From positions 2,099 through 66,098 of the forward strand of contig JAKMXF010000327.1 of NCBI GenBank assembly GCA_024704765.1: a stretch of DNA of 64,000 nucleotides, in the 5' to 3' direction. Positions 22,901 to 34,732 of this stretch are shown piece after piece. The position numbers and the translations under genes are program-made. Positions within the stretch are counted from its first letter, which is position 1; each line of letters starts with the position of its first letter. The stretch comes from Oopsacas minuta. Taxonomy: Eukaryota; Porifera; Hexactinellida; Lyssacinosida; Leucopsacidae. The notes under the pieces are model-generated. The model was not told where the DNA came from and searched no databases. It saw nothing but the letters and a program-made list of their open reading frames with translations.

Positions 22901-24280
22901 GAGAAGTGAGTTGTTTTGAAATATCTGTAGCAGTACAAATAGTGTAGCAAGTTTGGATAAGATGATACACATCATTTCTACACAAGCCTTTGGATTATCA
23001 ATCAAGAGAGATGGAAAATACTTTCTTACTGATTTTGAATATTGGTCTAGGAACACGAAATATGCCAAACAGAAATCAATTATCTCGTTAGTATCATATT
23101 GATATTTCAGAATATAGTCTAGTACAATGTTGAAGTTTTGAAATGTATAAGTTTCGTATTTTGATGATACTATTCTCAAAACATCACTTAATAAGAATCT
23201 TTGTTCGAAAGAGAGACCCAAGTTTATACCAAACTGAATACCAAATTCCCAAATAATATTCAAATTAGATAAATCATAGATTGAGAGCTGATCATGATCT
23301 ATATGATGGATTAGATGTTCATTCCACTTGGACTGGACAGGTATTTTAAAACTCTGATTACACAGCATCAGTACGTTATACCACAATAACTTATTCTCTA
23401 AATCTTGCTGTTTGTAAATAGGTTTCAAATGATTGTATTTGTTACCAGATTTCTGACATTGAGTGTACTCAATAGTAAACAGATTTATGAGTTCATATAT
23501 AGGACTTTGTAATATTCTAAAATTAATAACTCTATCTTGTACCAATTCTGAGAATCTCTTTATAGAATTAGCTATTGTAGTAGGATTTATTTTTAGAAAT
23601 CTAACCAGAATAAATGTAATAGCTTCATTAGCTAGATTATCCTTATTTGAGTCGAACAGCTGTGCTATTTCCAAGAAAATGACGAGATATACAGGCCAGT
23701 CTATTTGGATGTGAGTCTCAAAGATAACTTTTGACTTCAAGTATTTGACGATTTTGTTCAAGGTATTCTAGAAAATTATGGAAAAGTTAAGGTTAACATA
23801 AAATAGAGCGATCGTAGGAATTGCAAACAAAGTCTAATACGTATAAGAATTTATATGCAATTTGAATTCTAAACTATCATTACGGGTAGGTAACCAGACA
23901 TGGGAAATGGAAATGGGAAATCCTATGGTAATTCTGTGGAATGAGATGGGGATGGAATAAAAATTTCATTCACACGGCAACCCTGCCAGTAGGGGCATAT
24001 AAGCCCAAGGCTATTATTAGTACGGATATAGCTTGTCTAATAATTAAGCATACACGAAATCTGAAAGGTTAAAAAAGTTAACAACGAACAATCCAACTGA
24101 ACTCACCCACAAAACTTCCTTCTTTTCATGAGCATGCGAATCCATTGTCTGATAGATAAAGTTAATAATTAGAGTTATGATGTCAGAATGTTTACATAAT
24201 ATTAGAGGGAGTACATTTTCTTCTCTGTCTTTCGTGAAGAGAAGAATTTCTAACGTAACATCTATAATAAATTCTCTCAT
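19958..24280 (-). CDS. RNF213-like protein, N-terminal part only (partial)
   Basis: Three exons can be joined by eye: 24280-24107, 23767-22688 and 22624 to the N at 19957. The introns are ~339 and 63 bases with GT-AG ends. The encoded ~1300 residues are helical. The region LRTVNNNITLIRRWF ... ILDTGVYEI followed by DEFVRKLRFLEQSKLSEQR resembles the segment of human RNF213 just before its first AAA module, by order and spacing. RNF213 (mysterin) is a giant AAA+ ATPase/E3 ubiquitin ligase. The AAA+ and RING parts should follow at lower coordinates but are absent, since the gap at 19957 falls in the frame and unrelated repeats follow. One base appears to be missing near 22990 (an A run), which moves the frame; this could be a sequencing error. 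The 5' end may extend further, as the frame is open to an acceptor-like tatag upstream of the ATG. Confidence 0.6.
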
Positions 24281-24334
24281 TTTTGGCTTGCTCGTACCGT
24301 GATGTCTTTCTGAACCTATAAATATTTATAAATA

Positions 24335-24435
24335 CAGTAGAACACGGAAAAGACGTCTCGGCTTAAGACGTAATTTCGGTTAGTACGTACTAGTTTTTGT
24401 CTCCCGAGGAGGTACGTCTTATCTGAGTTCTACTG
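24335..24435. mobile_element. 101-bp pogo-type MITE
   Basis: Imperfect terminal inverted repeats (cagtagaacacggaaaagac and, in reverse, cagtagaactcagataagac) are flanked by TA at 24333-24334 and 24436-24437. There is no coding capacity. It sits between the RNF213-like gene and the next gene. Confidence 0.8.
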
Positions 24436-24573
24436 TATTTAAATAGAATACACAAAAGTATCTACACAACGCTAATAAGTAAGGGAAAAACAGATGTGTT
24501 ATAGATACATTGTATGCTAACATTTGAATAGAGTAAAAAATTAATACGAAATAATAAGCGCCCATGCACTTAT

Positions 24574-26529
24574 TCAGGGAATTACTGTATCTGCGACTAT
24601 AAATAAACCTAAGATAAAAGATATAATACTAGTATTACTTGGAAAGTTAGATTCATTGGAAAGCTTATGACCAGGGCTTAGGTCAGATCCTGCTATATCC
24701 TCTGATACAGAACATTCTACTTCTAACGGATTATGTAGTAGTAACTGCTTCAACTCCATTACATCATTAGTCTTCCCTAACAGGAATAAGACAGGAGGAT
24801 GTTCTCCTGATAATAGTTCATCAGCTGATATTTTCAATTCTGTTTCTGTAACTTCTCTACATACACATAACACAGCTACTATCAGTTTATCTGAGGAGAG
24901 TACAGCTAGAGAATTCGAGAGAGGAAGTTTATTGCAATTAAAAAGAACTATCTTTTCTGTATCACTTAAGTCTCCTACATTATCTATGTCTACTAGAGTC
25001 ACCCATTCAGAGATAACCAGCTGATGTTGAAGAGAATAGAAACTTACTCGATGAGCTGTAGACCCAGAAGTGTGTCTCACCAATAGACCTGTAAATAGGA
25101 ACATCATAAGTAAGGCAAATCATAGCTTTGGGCAATTTCAATACTTACGAGCCACTTGCCTTGCTCGCGCTGCGCGGCTCGGAAGATCTTTATAGGACAA
25201 ATTTACATTATCAAACTTGAACATTGGTGATACAGAAAAGCTCATAACACCTGGATTGATGGCAAGTATGCGGAAGGTTGAGTTCATCGGTGGGTCCCAA
25301 TCACAGGCGTTTGTATTTGGCTATTGCCATCGAATGAAATAATTGAAGTAACTCAAATATAGAGTACTGAATTAAGTCCAAAAGTTCACAAAATAATAAT
25401 ATCACGAACCACGCCCGCAAATTCACACAAAAAGTGGGGTCGCCCCTCTTCCGTCGGCCTGTTCTTGATAACTTGATAAATCATAAGTACAGAGTAATGC
25501 GACATCTCAAGATAGAGTAATTCGAATTCGATAGAACATTCCATAAATCCTTTCCCTGACAACGAACAAACAGACAAATAACAACAATGGCAACCTATAT
25601 TATATCTCAATCATTATGTGTGTGAGTATAATAATAGGGAAGATGATATGCGTATAGGGGTTTATACAGAAATTTTTGGACCTGCACTTTTTCTTATCCT
25701 GGCTCTCCTGGGATGGCACTTTTTGGACGGTGACATATTGATCCTAACTAATTTGTGTCTCATGACAGGCACTTTTGTCCTATATGGTCGCTGAACTGGC
25801 ACTTTTAGGTGCCAACCAAGCACCTAGATAAACCCCTGTGTGCGTATAGGGGAATCAAATAGGTAACAATTACATTAGGGTAATCGAGTATGCTGATTGC
25901 GAATTTGATATTGTAAGCAACATATGATAAATATTAGTTGTCATATGATCAATCATATTTCACACCTTTTGACTGATAATTCCAAATGATATTAGAGAAT
26001 TCTTTTCAACGGCATTATGTTCTTATATCGGATAAAATTCAATGGAGTAAAATACAAATGATTCCGTAAATCAAGTTAAGATTCTTATATCCGGTGTCTC
26101 ACACTGTATTTGGTTGCATAAAGTATACAATTTTCTAAATAGTCTTAGAAACCTGGATTCAACGGCTATTCTAGGGTAATCTAGTACGCTGATTCAGAAT
26201 TTCGCACTTTCAATGTACTCATGTGAAATAATAGTTGGGGTTCTTACAAAAATTTCGAGGCACGAAGTGCCGAGTGTTCGCAAGCCGCAAAGCGCGAGCA
26301 AGTGAAGCGGCTTATTTAATAATATAGATTTAGTGAATACAGTAAAACCTACATTATATAATCGAATGGATTCCACCCTCACAATTGATTGGCAATATCA
26401 AAATTTATTTTCAAGAATAGTTTGAAGGAGTTCTGAGGTAGAATATAAATTATTACGTATATACTTACCTAAGTTGTAAAGTTTAACAGTTTCTGAAATA
26501 CGAAGAGAATATTTTAGAGATTCTGCCAT
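24574..26529 (-). CDS. Unknown protein with C-terminal membrane segment, three exons
   Basis: Exons 26529-26469, 25250-25149 and 25088-24574 have GT-AG borders, compatible phases and sum to exactly 226 codons (225 residues plus stop). The protein begins MAESLKYSLRIS, has a basic stretch (SRAARARQVARLLVRH) and ends in a ~17-residue hydrophobic segment (SIISFILGLFIVA), which suggests a tail anchor. I recognise no family. The first intron (about 1.2 kb) carries a hAT-type MITE and R1-like repeat pieces; the second is only 60 bases. The stop lies 294 bases before the RNF213-like ATG on the same strand. The exon 1 to exon 2 join is the least certain. Confidence 0.6.
25657..25840. mobile_element. 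hAT-type MITE with 8-bp target duplication
   Basis: The direct repeat tgcgtata lies at 25649-25656 and 25841-25848. Between them a 184-bp non-coding insert starts ggggtttat and ends ataaacccctgtg, inverted with respect to each other. Eight-base duplications are characteristic of hAT elements. It lies in the intron of the three-exon gene. Confidence 0.72.
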
Positions 26530-27864
26530 GTAGGATAATATTTCCCAACATCAATAACCAATTATAATAACAGACTAAGGACTGAGGATAGTAACATATA
26601 CAATAATATATGTACAGGCCCTCAGGCAGGTATTGACTATTGCCTACTGGTTTTATTGTATTAATTAGCTATCAGTTTCAATATATCTTTCTTTTGTTCA
26701 CAATTTAGTGTACGCATTCACTATGAGAAATTTACGTAATACGAAATTACTAGACTTATACTGCTGTATAGTCTGTATTGCTACAATAATACGAAGGGCA
26801 TTAGGAAAGTTTTGTCGTTCGATATGTTCTAAGCATGTCACTAACTTCAAATTTGGTCACACATTAAATCACTCAATTCAACATTATACCGAAGTTTTCA
26901 AGAAGCTACGTAGAATTTTCTGCATTCGGTGACACTTTTCTCACGGGAGACTTTCGAGTCCGTTACAACACGCTGATTCTAACTCCTTATGACTAAAAAG
27001 GTATTCTTCTTTAGGTTTAGGGAACAATTCAGAAGCAGGGTTTCTTCCAGCATTTATATGTAGCGCGCCTATATGAATTCTCGATTTCACTTACGCGCCT
27101 AGACTATTTGAATTTTCGAAGCTTCAAACGTAAATTTTAACCAAACCATACTTCCATCACATCTAATACGTTAATTATACATTCCAGAGATGTTATCTAG
27201 AATCTTTCACTATACAAATACGTGTATTGTGCATTAATAATGGACTGTTGACCTAACATTGTATATTTATCTTATTCATTGTCTCTCTTAGCAAAATTAC
27301 TTCAGTATTTATATTATGGCTGAGAAAACCAATAACGACCCGTTATGTAAACCATTACATTATTCGTCGAAATTAGGCGTATGCCCGCGCCTAACTCTCA
27401 AAATTTTCTTGCTCTTAACTATACGAATCTTTGAAAATACGCGCCTGTAGGCGCGCGTAGCGCTCCTGGATGATAGCCTGATTCTAGATCTGCTTTGACA
27501 CTTTATCATGTAGCCGATCTTGTTCGAATTAGCCAACAAGGGCCTGAATTTCCGAAAATCTCTGATATTAATTGGCCTTTTAATTTGCAAGAACTTTTAC
27601 CGAATTCTTATTTCGATGTATTCATTGACCAAGTATTCAAGCTTTGGCGCATGAACCCAAGACGATTATGAATAATCACAGTTTCTGCTATCTAGTAGTA
27701 TTAGGACTCGACATACATATCGTGAATTATCAAGCTTCATCCCGTTAATTATACCTTTTTGAATTATTTTACAATATTAATGAATTCAACAACTGAATTC
27801 ATCTTATAAACTGTAATACAACTCACTATATAGGATTTTATACATTGACGTAATCCATCAAATT
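26530..27864. other. Intergenic with GC-rich hairpins and one arm of a direct repeat
   Basis: No gene is supported. A hairpin-rich patch, gcgcctgtaggcgcgcgtagcgc, lies near 27440. The segment of about 27375-27450 is repeated in direct orientation after complementing bases are aligned at 30195-30275 (see separate entry). Confidence 0.45.
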
Positions 27865-30180
27865 ACACTGCCCTGCGTCAAATTTGCTGATTATTATCCA
27901 TGGGTTGTTTTTAGTTAACTTGAGTATACTGATTCTCAATCTGTCATCAGAATTCCCCTATCACGTCTCGTTTTTACTCAAATGTCATTTTAATGTAAGT
28001 CGATTTTTTTAGTTACACTTCCCTAGAATAAATGATTATATTTGATACTTGTGTGAATTTTTGTCTTTTGAAATAAACAGATGCGTGCTTTATTGCATTT
28101 TCTAATTAGTCCCTTTAACTCCATTCTTTTCTACATAATTTTTTTATTTTTATTTTGTTATATACAGCTTTATTGTACTATAGTCTACTATTTTGATATT
28201 TTATTATCATATGGCTTATCGGAGAAGGTGCAGTAATGATCCAGACGTCTTTTGTTATATTTGTGGGAGTTTTATGACTTCTAAACAAACTACGGCAATA
28301 ACAGGATTTGTTAAAAAAGCATATTTAGGATATTTTGGAATGAGAATAGGTGATCAAGACAAAACATGGGCTCCACATACAGTGTGCCGATCTTGTGTAG
28401 AAAATTTGAGACAATGGACAAAAGGAATCAGAAAGAGTTTAAGTTTTGGAATTCCAATGATATGGAGAGAGCCACAAAATCATATTAGCGATTGTTACTT
28501 TTGTATGGCGAATATTTCCGGATTCAATGCTAAAACCAAGTCATTGATCAAGTATCCAAATTTACATTCAGCAATACGACCCGTTCCCCATTCTATTGAT
28601 GTACCTGTTCCAAAATTTACTAATTTGGGTGTTATCTCGGAAATTGATGATTGTGAAACTAGAGATTCATTAATTAGAGAAGATGAGGATTTTATTCCGT
28701 GTGTATTATCTCGTTCTAATTCTCCACAGTTATTTAATCAGTCTGAATTAAATGATTTGGTACGTGATTTAGATTTACCTAAAGAATCTGCGGAGTTGTT
28801 AGGTTCTAGGCTAAAAGAAAAAAACTTGCTTCTCCCAGAAACAAAATTTTACTCATATAGGAACAGAGAGATCGAATTTTTGAAATATTTCATAATGGAA
28901 GACGGATTTGTGTTTTGTCATGTTTCACCGCTAGTTAATGCTCTTGGATGTCCGTATGTACCTAATGATTGGAGACTCTTTATTGATAGTTCAAAACAAA
29001 GTTTGAAATGTGTTCTACTTCATAATGGCAACAAATTTAGTTCCATACCAATTGGACATTCAGTAAGTTTAAAGGAACGATATGATAACATGAAAATTGT
29101 GCTTCATAAAATTAATTATAACCAGCACAATTGGGTAATCTGTGGTGACTTAAAAATCATATGCATTCTTTTGGGACAGCAATCAGGATATACAAAATAC
29201 CCTTGTTTTTTATGCTTATGGGACAGTCGTGCAAAGAGCGAACACTATTCTAGACAGAGCTGGCCAGCTAGAACCAATCTTAATGTTGGAGATAAGAACA
29301 TTATTCACGAGCCTCTAGTGGATCCTCTCAAGATTTTGCTTCCACCACTTCATATAAAATTAGGATTGATGAAACAGTTTGTAAGGGCATTAGATAAAGA
29401 AGGAAATTGTTTCAAATATATTACCGAGAAATTTTACTACCTAAGTGATGAAAAAAGAAAAGCCGGTATATTCGACGGTCCTCAGATAAGACAACTTGTT
29501 CGAGATGATAATTTTTCAAATTCTATGATATGCAAAGAAAAATGTGCATGGAATGCATTTGTAGATGTCATGAAAAACTTCTTGGGAAATACGAAATCTC
29601 CTAATTATAAAATACTTGTGAATGAGTTGATTGAATCTTACAAGAATCTCGGCTGCAATATGAGTGTAAAAGTTCACTTTCTTCACAGTCATATTGACTA
29701 TTTTCCAGAGAATCTTGGAGCTGTTTCCGAGGAGCAAGGTGAACGATTCCACCAAGACATAAAAACAATGGAAACACGATATCAGGGGAGGTGGGACGTT
29801 CATATGATGGCTGATTACTGCTGGTGCCTCAAGAGAGATTGTATTGATGTTATTCATGCTAGAATGTCAAAAAAACGGAAATTTACTCCTGATTCAGACT
29901 AATATATTCAAATTATTTATTAACTAAGATTATATTATCAATAAAAATTTTATTGTAATTCTTAGTAAAAATTTATAAATGGCAGATTTTCACTATTTTA
30001 CTTGTGAGGTATCATGCATTCATCGATAAATATACCAGTATTTAAAAATAATTTTGCAAAAAAACTAGACGTGATACGTATATTTTACAAAATTATTCAA
30101 AATCAGTATTAAAATGTGGATTAGAAAATGTTTTGCAATAACAATCAGCAAATAAAATTTTTTTTTCCGCAGGGCTGTGT
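27865..30180 (+). mobile_element. 2.3-kb DNA transposon of uncertain superfamily
   Basis: The ends acactgccctgcg (27865) and, in reverse complement, acacagccctgcgg (ending 30180) form an imperfect inverted repeat, with tttgctgatt conserved further in on both sides. The right ~165 bases recur at 13292-13456, inserted into a Tigger remnant, which independently confirms the right boundary. A single intact gene lies inside. The target duplication is unclear. Confidence 0.62.
28211..29902 (+). CDS. DDE-like transposase of uncertain superfamily
   Basis: A 563-residue uninterrupted frame from the first ATG (the open frame runs six codons further 5'). The N-terminus has zinc-finger-like Cys pairs (CYIC near residue 15, CRSC near 59, CYFC near 95), which suggest DNA binding. 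The core has LFIDSSK (D259), VICGDLK (D313), then CFLCLWDSRA (C332 and C335) and VSEEQGERFHQD (E507 or E508). This resembles an RNase-H-fold DDE triad with the Cys-x2-Cys insertion known from several eukaryotic transposase superfamilies. The assignment of the triad is my inference. From memory, similar proteins are multicopy and uncharacterised in several invertebrates. The element has a second copy end at 13292, consistent with mobility. Confidence 0.75.
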   Translation: MAYRRRCSNDPDVFCYICGSFMTSKQTTAITGFVKKAYLGYFGMRIGDQDKTWAPHTVCRSCVENLRQWTKGIRKSLSFGIPMIWREPQNHISDCYFCMANISGFNAKTKSLIKYPNLHSAIRPVPHSIDVPVPKFTNLGVISEIDDCETRDSLIREDEDFIPCVLSRSNSPQLFNQSELNDLVRDLDLPKESAELLGSRLKEKNLLLPETKFYSYRNREIEFLKYFIMEDGFVFCHVSPLVNALGCPYVPNDWRLFIDSSKQSLKCVLLHNGNKFSSIPIGHSVSLKERYDNMKIVLHKINYNQHNWVICGDLKIICILLGQQSGYTKYPCFLCLWDSRAKSEHYSRQSWPARTNLNVGDKNIIHEPLVDPLKILLPPLHIKLGLMKQFVRALDKEGNCFKYITEKFYYLSDEKRKAGIFDGPQIRQLVRDDNFSNSMICKEKCAWNAFVDVMKNFLGNTKSPNYKILVNELIESYKNLGCNMSVKVHFLHSHIDYFPENLGAVSEEQGERFHQDIKTMETRYQGRWDVHMMADYCWCLKRDCIDVIHARMSKKRKFTPDSD

Positions 30181-30697
30181 TATTTGTCGATACTAACCTA
30201 GGTGCGTGTCATGCGCCTAGCTGTTAAAATTTTCACGCGCTTAACTATAATATCTTTTTAAAATACGCGCCTGGAGAAACCCTGGGTCAGAAGTCACGGG
30301 GGGATAAGTCAAGAGAATATGACAGATGTGGTTGATAGGATACCCAAATCGCTTGAATATGCTACATAATAATTGCGGCCTTGTATTCAGGTGTATTATC
30401 ATTTTGTAATTCATAACTTTGAGCTTGGCTTTGGAATGCCTCTGCTTTATCTTTTCGAATATAGTCTTCAAACAAACTTCTTTATACCACTTAGCAATGA
30501 CTGCAAGACCCATTTTAAGTACATGACATGCATCGTACTACCAATTGTATGGGGGCCTATACTTACACTGGTAGCTGGCCATCTTGAAGTACCCAAACCT
30601 TGGCTTATTCTTCTGGAAGAAGATCATGATGGTTTATCCAGGTTTAACCCCAGTACCCATGTTATAACTTCACTTACCATAATCTGAATTTACTTGT

Positions 30698-31725
30698 GGT
30701 CATTCAAAAAGTTCCCATCCTTAGTTTATAGCAGCAAAACTCTACTCGATTACATGAGATGCATAGTATCCTATCGATTACCTATTTAATGCTGTTGAGG
30801 AAGTCACTCCACCTATTATATATCTTGATCCATCCTACTTTCAATTTTACCTATTTTCGAGAGTCAATTTTTTCATGGCTTCAAAACACATATCAAGCAA
30901 AACCGAACAACGTGCTTACATAAAGATTCGTACCATACTGGGCGACAAACCACTCCAGATACATGAGGATCTCGTCAACGTTTAGAAGCTCTAGCGTATC
31001 CCACTGTAAAGGAATGGGCACGTAAATTAAAGGCTGGTAGGGGCAGCATTGAAGATGCCCCTCGGATCGGAAGACCAATTTCGTTACCACCCCTGAAATT
31101 GCCTCTGAAATTCTGGAACTATTGGATATTGACCGCCATTTGAGCATTGAAGAGATTGCCCTATTCCTGGACATCTCATCGGGAAGTGTTCATACAATTC
31201 TCTCGAATATCGAAAGATTTCAAGTGGCTCAAATACCTGTGCCTAAAGGAGAACGAATCAATGGAGAATTTATGCAGATAAATGTCTGAGAGAAGTCGAG
31301 AAAGTCTATAAAACACGACGTCCGCGTACAGGAACTCGAGGAATCAAACTTCTCCACGATAATGCCAGACCTCATGTTTCAAAATACGTTAGGGAAGTCA
31401 TTGAGGATATCGGGTTTTAAACGATTGAACATCCTCCATATTCCCCAGATTTATCACCTTATGATTTCTGGCTATTTCCTGAACTGAAAAAACATCTCGG
31501 AGGACGGCTATTTCATACCCGACAGGAGCTAGGAAACGGAATTTATCACTAACTCAATTCAGTGGACAGAGACGAGTATAAAAAAACATTTTCGAAGTGG
31601 GTTGAAAGGCTACAACTATGCATAGATGTAGAGGGGAGTATTTCGAACATTTTATGTAGAAATTTGATTAGTAAGATGTTGTAGTGTCAAGATATTAAAC
31701 AAAGATGGGAACTTTTTGAATGCCC
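30698..31725 (+). pseudogene. Broken mariner transposon, DD34D
   Basis: Inverted termini cattcaaaaagttcccatc (30701-30719) and its complement (about 31704-31722) enclose a decayed transposase starting at 30874 (EQRAYIKIRTILGDKP). Helix-turn-helix segments follow (GSIEDAPRIGRP, then SVHTIL). The core keeps LLHDNARPHVSK and PPYSPDLSPYDFWLFPELK, giving 34 residues between second and third D. The segment that should hold the first catalytic D is missing, and several stops and frame changes are present. It is therefore dead and internally deleted. Confidence 0.85.
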
Positions 31726-32611
31726 TAACTACATTTATCAAGCATTGAATCACAAAGTTCCACACCTGCCTCATTCGAGGTTCAAGTAAAATTTTGTGTT
31801 ATCCAGCGACAATATAGCTTCCTATCAAAGGAAGTTCGTGAATGATGGTAATAATCACTGGGGCAACCTTTGCTTCAGTGCCTCTCTGCTAGTTTGCATG
31901 CTTTTTGATAACTTCTTAACATTTCTGAATCAGTTGGTTGGATATTTTCCAGTGGTACTTTTGTGACCGAATAGCCATTAGGCCCTCTTTCAATGAGTTT
32001 CCTTCTATTGTAAACTATCGATAATGTCTATATCGTTCGTAGAGATCCATTATCATCCCCTAAACGCGACGTCATTTCAAATAATCGGTTTGTAGTTCAT
32101 ACCTCAAGTCTGACGAGACTGTTACTGTTATTTGTGATTTATTGAGCGTTGCCATAGTTACCACGAAATATGTCAAGCAGAAATAGGAAAAGTGTCGGCA
32201 AATACATATTATTGCAGCTTGCTTCTTGAAATTTTCGTTATAATGTTGAATTGAGTTGATTTAATTTGTGAGCAAATTTGAAGTTAGCGACATGCATATC
32301 GAACGACTAAACTTTCTTAGTGCCCTTCGTATAAAAGTAAATGAAAAGAGGCCTATGTTACAGCTTAGTTTGCAAAGTTTTCTCTATTTCTTGTTATCAA
32401 ACTCTGGCTAACATTTCCTTTCCTGTATAGATGCCATATCTTCCCCCTTTGTAGAAATGTTAGAAGTAAAATATATATTGATGAAAGACTACTCTACATA
32501 CATACCATATGAAAAATATGCTTCACGTAAACTTGACCAATTACTAGCTAGTATGAATATTTCAAAACACTATTATAAATGACTTTTCTAACCAGCAACC
32601 TAAGATGATAT
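31726..32611. other. Intergenic, no gene seen
   Basis: No frame or repeat was recognised with confidence. Confidence 0.4.
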
Positions 32612-32613
32612 CA

Positions 32614-34732
32614 GGGAATTATCTAGGAGTGCTGGACGCTCCTCTAGGCGTACGAAATTATATTTAGGAGCGTAAAAATGAGGATCTTTCCCTTACCATA
32701 ACAATAATTTAATGATTCGGATGAATTAATTTTGAGAGGAGGAGTGCTAGGAGCGTGCTCGGTATAACCTGTATCACTCTGTAGTTGATATATGGAATAT
32801 TTAGCAATATAGCCTGCTAGATACCCTCGAGCAACCTGTTTGTTGATATTAATCGCGAGGTTGATAGTTACGGTGTTTCCCATACCAGAATACATCCTTG
32901 ATTGATAACATGACTTGTATTAGACAACGTTTCTAAGCAATCGGGTTGTCCGCTGAGAATACATAACTCAGATGGCAACCCGATCACTTTGAAACAACTG
33001 TTCATCTTCCAAAAGTAATGCACTCTCATCTCTAAGTGGTCAGGTTGACCCATGAGGATCTCACAGTACTCAGACGGCAACCCGATCACTTTGAGTTGAG
33101 AGTGCGTTGATAATATTAACTTAGAAATTATCTAACTTTCTCTCTTTTATACTTACAATAATTTGAAATGTGAAACCTAATTGTGTAATTATGACAACCA
33201 TTATTCTTACATAGAAATCTAAGTTATCTAACCACTTAATATATTAATTCAGCATACTAATTGGGGATTTGGTTGCTATCGTATGAATTCGTATCATAAT
33301 ACGAGTACATTTCATATAGCATTCATGTTACTAAGGAATATAGCCTAAAAGAAAGGTAAATCTATACTATTAGAACGCAACTAATCAGATATCTGTCAGG
33401 GTCGGACTAGGCATAATGCCATTAATAGCTAGAGCGGGGAGTTTGGCTGCTTAAAGACTAAACTTCAATCACTTATCCATATATCATTATTAGTTATCTT
33501 GAAACGAATAGCATTACGTAATAATAACAAAAATAATGAATAGTAAAATTCAATCCTGATTACTTAAATACAAATCTCATGTAAATCTGAAAGAATAAAA
33601 AGGAGCGCGGTTGGAGCGGGAGCCGGAGTAGTGCGGTCCTTATCTCAGTAAGGAGCGGCGGTGGGAGCGCGCGTTATTGAATAGTCTTGCGACAAGTCAG
33701 TATTCGAATTCAATATCGCATTCTATAAATCCTTCCTTGACAACGAACAAACAGACAACAATAGTAATTTGTATTATATAGATTAATTGTAGGGTAATTG
33801 AATAAAGAGCAATTTGTAGGTACATACATAATGCGTATATTACATCAAATTATTAGATTGTGTGTAAGTGTTCATTTATATTAAACGATGATATTATATG
33901 AAATTTTTATACATATAATATCATCGTTCCTCGATTTACCATTGAATACAGATCCACGAGGGCTACTGGTACTATAACTCCCTAGTTTTAAAGGTGTCCT
34001 TGTACTATGCTGTATTGCTGACCATAATTAATATTTACCGATAGTTTGGCCATCTCTTCTCGAGGGTACCAAAGTGGGCTCCACATGACCCATAAAAGGA
34101 ACCCGAGCAGGAATCCCGCATCGAATGTCTGGCCAGCACGCCCCTGGTTCTCTCAGATAGGTCACAATAAGTGTAGTGATCTATCAGATTTATGTAAACT
34201 TTACACTGGTTTTGTAAGCTAATGGTTGAATTATCTACGTCTAGTGATGAAAGGATGACATACAAATTACGTAGTGGTTGTATAACTTTATTCATTCGTA
34301 ATACTAACTGAGACAGTCAATGAATGGGTTTATTACAGACATTGACAGGAGTGAGTAATGTATAGCCCGTAGTGATGACTTCTTGGACGGTCGTAATAAG
34401 AATTTTAGAGAGTAAATAATAGTGAGCATACCTATAGTAAGGGAACGAGATCTCATACTAATTTAGAAATGTGGGTTACTAGTAGTTGTTACCAATTGAT
34501 AGTCCATATCCAACATCAACCTCTGTTAATAGCTTCTAAAACATATACTCACAGGGCAGAGAGTGATACAGCTTATTCGGAGCACGCTCCTGGCGTTCCT
34601 ACTCTCAAATTTTCATAACCCTAAATCAGTAAATTAGGTTACGGTAGAGGGAAAAGATCCTCAATATAAGGCTAATAAATACAATTTCATCAAAAATCAT
34701 AAGAGAAGCGTCCGACGCTTCTAGATAATTCC
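32614..34732. repeat. Inverted repeat pair A (~170-bp arms)
   Basis: The left arm, about 32614-32782 (ggaattatctaggag, gaggatctttccc, ggagcgtgctcgg, tgtatcactct), matches the reverse complement of about 34555-34732. The arms are diverged. Within each arm, copies of an aggagcgt / acgctcc motif can pair. The pair is not co-centred with pair B, so the two overlap rather than nest symmetrically. Confidence 0.7.

Larger units (their letters stand above)
27375..30275. repeat. ~75-bp similar segments flanking the 2.3-kb element
   Basis: The segment of about 27375-27450 (gcgcctaactctcaaaatttt, tcttaactatacgaatc, gaaaatacgcgcctg) resembles about 30205-30275 (gcgcctagctgttaaaattt, gcttaactataatatc, aaaatacgcgcctgg) in the same orientation, 2.8 kb apart. 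The transposon lies between them. They may be two copies of a short dispersed repeat or the ends of an older insertion. Confidence 0.5.

Noticed and set aside
26708-26932. 74-residue plus-strand open frame with several Cys
   Set aside because: No recognised motif, AT-rich composition like its surroundings, and no splice or neighbour support.
32868-33089. Open frame with repeated IGLPSE...GQPD residues, and a mirror frame at 35565-35783
   Set aside because: The repeat lies in the DNA inverted-repeat arms (pair B) and the two frames are copies of the same arm; no evidence of a protein.
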